A stretch of 64,000 nt of DNA, taken from NCBI GenBank assembly GCA_028821125.1, contig JAPPHD010000165.1:1-64000 (forward strand). Reading direction: 5' to 3'. Source of the stretch: Gammaproteobacteria bacterium (GTDB lineage: Bacteria; Pseudomonadota; Gammaproteobacteria; Pseudomonadales; Azotimanducaceae). The position numbers and the translations under genes were made by a program. The number at the start of each line of letters is the position of its first letter. Position 1 is the first letter of the stretch. Below, piece after piece: positions 59,726 to 64,000 of the stretch. Under the pieces are notes generated by a model, which saw nothing but the letters and a program-made list of their open reading frames with translations, was not told where the DNA came from and made no database searches.

Positions 59726-60676
59726 TCAGCGCCTGACGGCGTGAACGAGTTTTCCGACGGAATTGCCCGATGCACCAACGTTGAGCGAGGAGATCCGGGC
59801 GCCGGACCAGGGTCCCGCACCGAAAGCCCGCTCCACTTGCGCCAGGCGCCGCCCGGACAGGCACGCTGCCTGCAGGTCGCGGGACCGCTGCCGTTGGCCG
59901 CGCAGGCGTTTGAGGTTTTCCTCGAGCCAACGTTCGACGTCGGCAGGGTGGTACTTTTCGAATCGATTGGCGGTGTCGAGGATTCCGGCAGAGAGTTCCT
60001 GAACCAGCGTGGCGGGCGGATTGGCGGCGCAATGCGCCTCCGCCGAGCGCAGGGCCTCGGTGAGTTCGCGCGTCGCTCGGCTCACCTTGCGGCCGCGAGC
60101 GCGAGCCCTCGTGTAGGCCCTCATCGCAGCAAAGGGGCCCCTCGACCCCAGCAGCAGATCTATGTCCACGAGCTGCGCACGACCCTGGGCAACCACAATG
60201 CTGTCGCTGCCGTGCGCCAACCAGTGCAGTTGACCGCCCGATGCCAGCACCCGCGCGGTTTCGTTCAAAGCGGGTTCAAGGTCTGCATATTCGAGGCCGT
60301 ATTGCGAGACCGCCACGTCGAAGCTGCCATCGGCAAACGGCAACGACTCCGCCGCCGTCTTGCCGATGAATCGTGCTGCCGTCAGGTCGGCCCGGTGCTC
60401 CGGCAGGAAACGTGCCGGGTCGATCTCGGCAAGGTCGATGCCGGTCAGCGTCAAGTCGCGCCCCGCCGCTCGTGCGGCTCTCGCGCCCCAGACCAGCAAC
60501 ACACCGTTGCCGGTAGCGATGTCCAGTACGCGTGCGCCTGCGGGAAACTCTGAAAAGAGCCCGCTCCAGTGTCTCTCGATAGCAGCGGCGGATTCCGGGT
60601 TTTCGGGCACACAGGCAGCCAGGCGATTCTCTCGCCAGTAACGCCGCCAACCCCAGTTGGACTTGAGTTCAGCCAC
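59726..60676 (-). CDS. SAM-dependent class I methyltransferase
   Basis: A 316-residue protein with a Rossmann methyltransferase core. Motif I is VLDIATGNG (50-58), an acidic GIDLAEID follows, and FDVAVSQYGLEYAD is motif IV. The extra 130 C-terminal residues are helical and basic. Start GTG with an AGGAGG ribosome site. Divergent from the split-barrel gene with only a 31-bp gap. Substrate not identifiable. Confidence 0.83.
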   Translation of the reverse strand: MAELKSNWGWRRYWRENRLAACVPENPESAAAIERHWSGLFSEFPAGARVLDIATGNGVLLVWGARAARAAGRDLTLTGIDLAEIDPARFLPEHRADLTAARFIGKTAAESLPFADGSFDVAVSQYGLEYADLEPALNETARVLASGGQLHWLAHGSDSIVVAQGRAQLVDIDLLLGSRGPFAAMRAYTRARARGRKVSRATRELTEALRSAEAHCAANPPATLVQELSAGILDTANRFEKYHPADVERWLEENLKRLRGQRQRSRDLQAACLSGRRLAQVERAFGAGPWSGARISSLNVGASGNSVGKLVHAVRR

Positions 60677-60707
60677 GGAAACGCCTCCTCTGCAAGATTG
60701 GCGTAGA

Positions 60708-61238
60708 ATGAGTCGACTGCCTGAACTGAATGGCTACGTGAAAAAAACCCTCAAGATAGCAGGTATCGCCCTCATTCTCGTGCTGCTGATCGCACTGGCC
60801 TCACTGAGAATTTTCGGATTCGAACCCCGTGACGGGCGCCCGGGACTGTGGCTTGCCGGAGAACTTGTCACCGAGCCAACAACCGATTGGGACTTCACGA
60901 ATCAATTCGGGGAGATATACCTGCAGACCAACACCACCTACGGGATTCCACACTCGGTGACCGTATGGTGTGCGGTATACGACGGCGACTTTTACCTGTT
61001 CTCCTCGTACCGCGGTGGGGGCAGTTTCCCGGACAAGAGGGCCTGGAACCAGAACGTACTGCGAGATCCCCGGGTGCGTCTCAAAATCGGGGAACGGTTG
61101 TTCGACCAGACGCTCAGACATACAGATGACGAGAGCGTCCGGGCCCCGGTCTACCAGGCCTTTCTGGACAAGTATCCCGATTGGCGCAGCCCCGGCCAGG
61201 AAAACGTGCACATCTTTCTTGTTGAACCCGCAAGCTGA
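60708..61238 (+). CDS. Membrane-anchored split-barrel (PNPOx-like) protein
   Basis: A 176-residue protein with one N-terminal membrane helix (about 14-33) and a periplasmic domain resembling the pyridoxamine-phosphate oxidase/nitroreductase-like split barrel: VTVWCAVYDGDFYLFSS, DKRAWNQNVLRDPRVRLKIG and the closing HIFLVEP strand. Such proteins bind FMN, F420 or haem; which applies here is unknown. ATG 60708 begins just before the membrane helix. Convergent with the sulfatase gene. Confidence 0.65.
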   Translation: MSRLPELNGYVKKTLKIAGIALILVLLIALASLRIFGFEPRDGRPGLWLAGELVTEPTTDWDFTNQFGEIYLQTNTTYGIPHSVTVWCAVYDGDFYLFSSYRGGGSFPDKRAWNQNVLRDPRVRLKIGERLFDQTLRHTDDESVRAPVYQAFLDKYPDWRSPGQENVHIFLVEPAS

Positions 61239-61324
61239 CCGCACCCGATCCGGCCGAAACCGATATCACCGGTCTTGGAAAAAACCCTGCAAACGACTGG
61301 CCGTCCGATGCCGGCGTTCAGCAA

Positions 61325-62752
61325 CTACGGGTCTGGGGCCCCACGATCTTCCTGTATCGATACTTCGTGATCTTCCAGTACTTGATAGAGCGGAAAATCG
61401 ACCCAGGTGTCGTTCAGGTAGTTTAGTTCCGGCACTTCCTCTTTGGGATCTACGACCAGGTTGTAAACAGAGGGGTAGGCCATCTCCTCTATCGCGTACG
61501 TATCCTCATCCATTTCCCGCAGCAGCAGTTTCCAGTTGCGCCACTTCACGCCGAACAGCACGTTTCCGATATAGATGACCACCGACTCGCGGGCCGATTT
61601 GCTGCTCTCCCCGGTCAGGAAAGCGACTTGATCGGCGCCGTCATAGACGCGGTCATCCGGTAACTCGCCACCGACGATCGCTGCAATCGTCGGCAGCAGG
61701 TCGACCGCGTGCATCATCTCGTTGGATACCCGGCCTGCGGGTACCTTGCCCGGCCACCGAATCAGGAATGGAACACGAAGCGAGCCCTCATACGGCGAGA
61801 ACATGCCTGCGCGCCAGGGCCCCGTAAAACCGAATGACCTGGGTATGCCTTCCCTGCCGTTGTCCGACGTAAACACGACGATAGTGTTGTCCTTCAGTTC
61901 GTGGTCATCGAGTGCCTGCAGTACCTCGCCAACATAGTCGTCGGTTTGCGCGAGAACATCGGCAAAGCTGCCATGCCCGGTCCTGCCGTAATAGTCGGGG
62001 TGCGGATCAACCGGCTCGTGGGTCTGTGTATAGGACAGGAACACGAAAAATGGCTGTTCGCCATCTGCCTGGCGCGTGATGAATTCGATGGATTGATCCG
62101 TGATTTCCCGGTCGATGATCGCACGTTTCCTGCGATCGAAGACTTCGTGCTCCGTCGGCTTCTCACCGCGCTTTGCGCGCATGATCCGTGTGAACACGGC
62201 GTCGGGATGGGCGTTTGGATCGTAGCTGTTGCTGTCCGGCCAGAATGCGCGATCCGAGGAGCGTGGGATGCCGATCCACTCATCGAAACCCTGATCGGTA
62301 GGGAACCGGCCTTCCGTGTCGCCAAGATGCCATTTGCCAAAGATGGCGGACGTGTAGCCTGCATCAGACAGCACTTCGGCAAGCGTCTTTTCCCACTTGG
62401 TGATTCCGTACCAGACACCGCGCGTGGGCCCGCCCGGCCGCTGCCGGGTACGGATGCCGTAACGCCCGGTCATTATCGAAGCACGCGAAGGCACACACTC
62501 GGCTTCGACGTTATAGTTTGTCAACCGCAGCCCTTCATGAGCAATGCTGTCGATATTCGGCGTCGCAGCGCCGCGCATCTCACCGCCGCCGTAGACGCCG
62601 ACCTCGCCCCAGCCAAAGTTGTCCATGAGGATAAACACGATGTTGGGTTTGTGTTCGCTTCCTGCGGCAGATGCGACGGACGACAACGTCGCGAGGAAGG
62701 CCCATAGAAGGAGCAATCGGATTGCTTTCGATGGTTCCATAGGCTGCGGCAC
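61325..62752 (-). CDS. Sulfatase (arylsulfatase-like)
   Basis: Formylglycine sulfatase of 475 residues with signal peptide about 8-30. The modification site CVPSRASIMTGR starts at C86 (C-x-P-S-R). The metal pair that normally reads Asp-Asp is D44-N45 (LMDNFGWGE), so one Ca ligand is changed; the second half keeps TSDNGRE. Start GTG at 62752 is preferred because GGGAG lies six bases before it; an ATG 12 bases further in is possible. Substrate might be a sulfated polysaccharide or alkyl/aryl sulfate. No maturase gene (anSME or FGE) is present in the window. Confidence 0.9.
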   Translation of the reverse strand: MPQPMEPSKAIRLLLLWAFLATLSSVASAAGSEHKPNIVFILMDNFGWGEVGVYGGGEMRGAATPNIDSIAHEGLRLTNYNVEAECVPSRASIMTGRYGIRTRQRPGGPTRGVWYGITKWEKTLAEVLSDAGYTSAIFGKWHLGDTEGRFPTDQGFDEWIGIPRSSDRAFWPDSNSYDPNAHPDAVFTRIMRAKRGEKPTEHEVFDRRKRAIIDREITDQSIEFITRQADGEQPFFVFLSYTQTHEPVDPHPDYYGRTGHGSFADVLAQTDDYVGEVLQALDDHELKDNTIVVFTSDNGREGIPRSFGFTGPWRAGMFSPYEGSLRVPFLIRWPGKVPAGRVSNEMMHAVDLLPTIAAIVGGELPDDRVYDGADQVAFLTGESSKSARESVVIYIGNVLFGVKWRNWKLLLREMDEDTYAIEEMAYPSVYNLVVDPKEEVPELNYLNDTWVDFPLYQVLEDHEVSIQEDRGAPDP

Positions 62753-62884
62753 GAACGTCTCCCGTTGACGCCATTTGAAAATACCAGCTACCGCAGCGGC
62801 GCGCCTCTTGTCGGACAGGCGTGGAAAAAACGCGACCCTCGGCAGCGCTTCGAATTCGAGGGTTGCGCGGGGGCGCAGTGGGGG

Positions 62885-63733
62885 TCAGCGCTGCAATGGC
62901 AATGCGGCGATCTGGACCCGGGCAGCGGCACCGAAGATCTCTGCGGCGTCGCCATCGACACCACCTTCAGGGTTCAGGGACGGCCAGAGCCCTTCGAGCC
63001 CGGCGATGATGTCCTGCAACTGTGCCGCGACCGCTGCCGCGCTTGCACGATCCGTAAACGCCGTCGAGCGCGCCCAGGAACCCGCGACCTGCGTGAAACC
63101 CCAGGCGTCCTGGTACTCATGCAGATTGTTGATCGCCCCGTCGACGACCCCGATCTGATACTCGACGCCCGCGGTTCGCAGGAGATTCTCGATCACCTTG
63201 GCAACGACCGCCGGGTCGTTCGTGTCGGCCGCCAGCTCACAGCGCGCGATGTTCGCCGTCAGCCCCTCGTAGACCACGGCCACTTCTTCATGGGTAACAC
63301 GCGCCGTTACCGCCTCGGTGAGCGATGTCAGATCGCTTGCGAAGCCATCGCAGCCGCGTGCATCGAAGGCCGGAACCACCGAGGCGTAGATCTCTTCACG
63401 AGGGTGCTTCATGTGGGTTTCGGACAGCAGTGGCAAGTCACGCTGATAGAGCGCGTAACCCACCGCGAGATGCCCACGGATCAACCCGAGACGTGTGAGG
63501 TAGGCAGCGTCGTCGGTTGTCAATCCAGCCCCGGCGGCCGCTGCGCCCTTGCCTTCAACGACCGGCTGGGTGAGCGCGGCCGTGTCCTCGCTCTCGACCT
63601 GCCCTGACCGCGCACCCTCTTCGCTGCCGCACCCGGCAAGCAGGCCGGTCACCAGCCAGGTGGCCGTGCCCAGCGCAATGACGGTCTTCCAATGAATTTG
63701 GTTCGTCTGGTTGCTGGACATACTTTTGCTCAT
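62885..63733 (-). CDS. Histidine/glutamate-bearing lipoprotein next to a ferric-iron transporter
   Basis: I do not recognise the family with certainty. The 282-residue protein has a lipobox LLAGC (Cys35) and, after an Ala/Gly-rich linker, a helical domain with IRGHLAVGYALY and ETHMKHPREEIYA (H88, H107, H110, E113, E114), a spacing suited to binding a metal such as iron. Two Cys (in RGCDG and ARCEL) may form a disulfide. It begins 34 bp after the stop of the ferric-iron binding protein gene and is on the same strand, so it is likely a periplasmic partner of that transporter. ATG at 63733 is chosen at the lipoprotein signal; the frame runs further back without one. Confidence 0.65.
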   Translation of the reverse strand: MSKSMSSNQTNQIHWKTVIALGTATWLVTGLLAGCGSEEGARSGQVESEDTAALTQPVVEGKGAAAAGAGLTTDDAAYLTRLGLIRGHLAVGYALYQRDLPLLSETHMKHPREEIYASVVPAFDARGCDGFASDLTSLTEAVTARVTHEEVAVVYEGLTANIARCELAADTNDPAVVAKVIENLLRTAGVEYQIGVVDGAINNLHEYQDAWGFTQVAGSWARSTAFTDRASAAAVAAQLQDIIAGLEGLWPSLNPEGGVDGDAAEIFGAAARVQIAALPLQR

Positions 63734-63767
63734 GATGGTCTGCCTGGAAAACGTTTTTCGCGCGCCG

Positions 63768-64000
63768 CTATCGCCAACCGGCCCGGTCATAAATGCGCAC
63801 CGCCTCGGCCTGGTTGCGGCCGAGCAGCCCGGCGTTGATGCCGTCTTCCCTGAAGGCGCCGAGTGCCGTGATGGGGCCGGATGTCTCACCGACCACGGGA
63901 TACTCGTTGTTGCCTTCCGCGAAGACCTTTTGCGCGAAGTCACTGGTGAGATACTCCAGGAACTTTACGGCATTGTCACGATTCGGTGCGTGGCGCGTGA
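63768..64000 (-). CDS. Ferric-iron ABC transporter substrate-binding protein (C-terminal fragment)
   Basis: Partial gene; its 5' part lies beyond the window. The last 77 residues read clearly as an FbpA/AfuA/FutA-type iron-binding protein C-terminus: RDNAVKFLEYLTSDFAQKVF, NNEYPVV and a closing EAVRIYDRAGWR before TAG at 63768. This family carries Fe3+ through the periplasm to an ABC importer. The only neighbour visible is the His-rich lipoprotein downstream. The ABC permease and ATPase are presumably outside the window. Confidence 0.85.
   Translation of the reverse strand, partial: TRHAPNRDNAVKFLEYLTSDFAQKVFAEGNNEYPVVGETSGPITALGAFREDGINAGLLGRNQAEAVRIYDRAGWR

Overview
The window is GC-rich, densely coded bacterial DNA. 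Plug-type TonB-dependent receptors with EEVVVTATK or EEIVVTGTR TonB boxes, a high-potential iron-sulfur protein, Tat-like and lipoprotein signals, and a rich set of acyl-CoA, luciferase-like and short-chain oxidoreductase genes suggest an aerobic gammaproteobacterium, perhaps near the steroid- or hydrocarbon-degrading orders. That placement is inference; no rRNA or other marker gene is present. I saw no tRNA, rRNA, CRISPR array, transposase or phage gene.

From 1 to 34.9 kb essentially all genes are on the minus strand. (1) 17-1772: a luciferase-like oxidoreductase and a TonB receptor gene cut short after its plug, behind a promoter carrying two near-identical palindromic operators. (2) 2230-15100: a catabolic run. 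In transcription order it holds a luciferase-like oxidoreductase, an acyl-CoA ligase, two single hot-dog MaoC-type hydratases, an SCP-x/Ltp2-like thiolase fold without the catalytic Cys, a DUF35 protein, three SDRs, an alpha/beta hydrolase and indolepyruvate:ferredoxin oxidoreductase (IorA, IorB). The ligase-hydratase-aldolase-DUF35 block resembles the ChsH1/ChsH2/Ltp2 retro-aldol system for steroid side chains. (3) 15278-28071: nine co-directional genes for an envelope redox system: PF20091-type hydrolase, HiPIP, TonB receptor, an unrecognised secreted protein, a DUF1592-type protein with a haem c motif, a Tat-like DUF1552 protein, a three-unit COG4315-like secreted protein, a tandem cytochrome c' and a tri-haem cytochrome c. 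This is the best candidate for an undescribed system. (4) 28442-33981: SnoaL-like protein, an HcnA-HcnB-like fused flavoprotein, MFS transporter, alpha/beta hydrolase and a luciferase-like oxidoreductase, mostly with overlapping ends.

From 34.1 kb the strands alternate. 34105-43378 holds an SDR, a polysaccharide-deacetylase-like amidase and an IclR regulator behind a strong promoter with an 18-bp palindrome over its -10 box, a secreted M24 peptidase, and a plus-strand operon of a DUF885-like protein, a CocE/NonD hydrolase and a phosphotriesterase-family enzyme. 43404-49983 has a tannase-family esterase, a TonB receptor, an SRPBCC-like protein and a second Spinster-like MFS transporter. 49986-59527 has a CaiC-like acyl-CoA ligase, an alanine/glycine:cation symporter, two YtcJ-like amidohydrolases, a D-aminoacylase-like amidohydrolase and a DUF21-CBS membrane protein. 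The right end has a methyltransferase, a split-barrel membrane-anchored protein, a sulfatase, a histidine-rich lipoprotein and the C-terminus of a ferric-iron ABC transporter binding protein.

Four intergenic gaps carry or resemble one class of element: about 109-117 bp, with roughly 31-32-nt inverted arms around a 47-51-nt spacer (6882-6998, 13579-13693, 13836-13950, 28256-28364). The first three are clearly one family; the fourth matches in architecture and partly in sequence.
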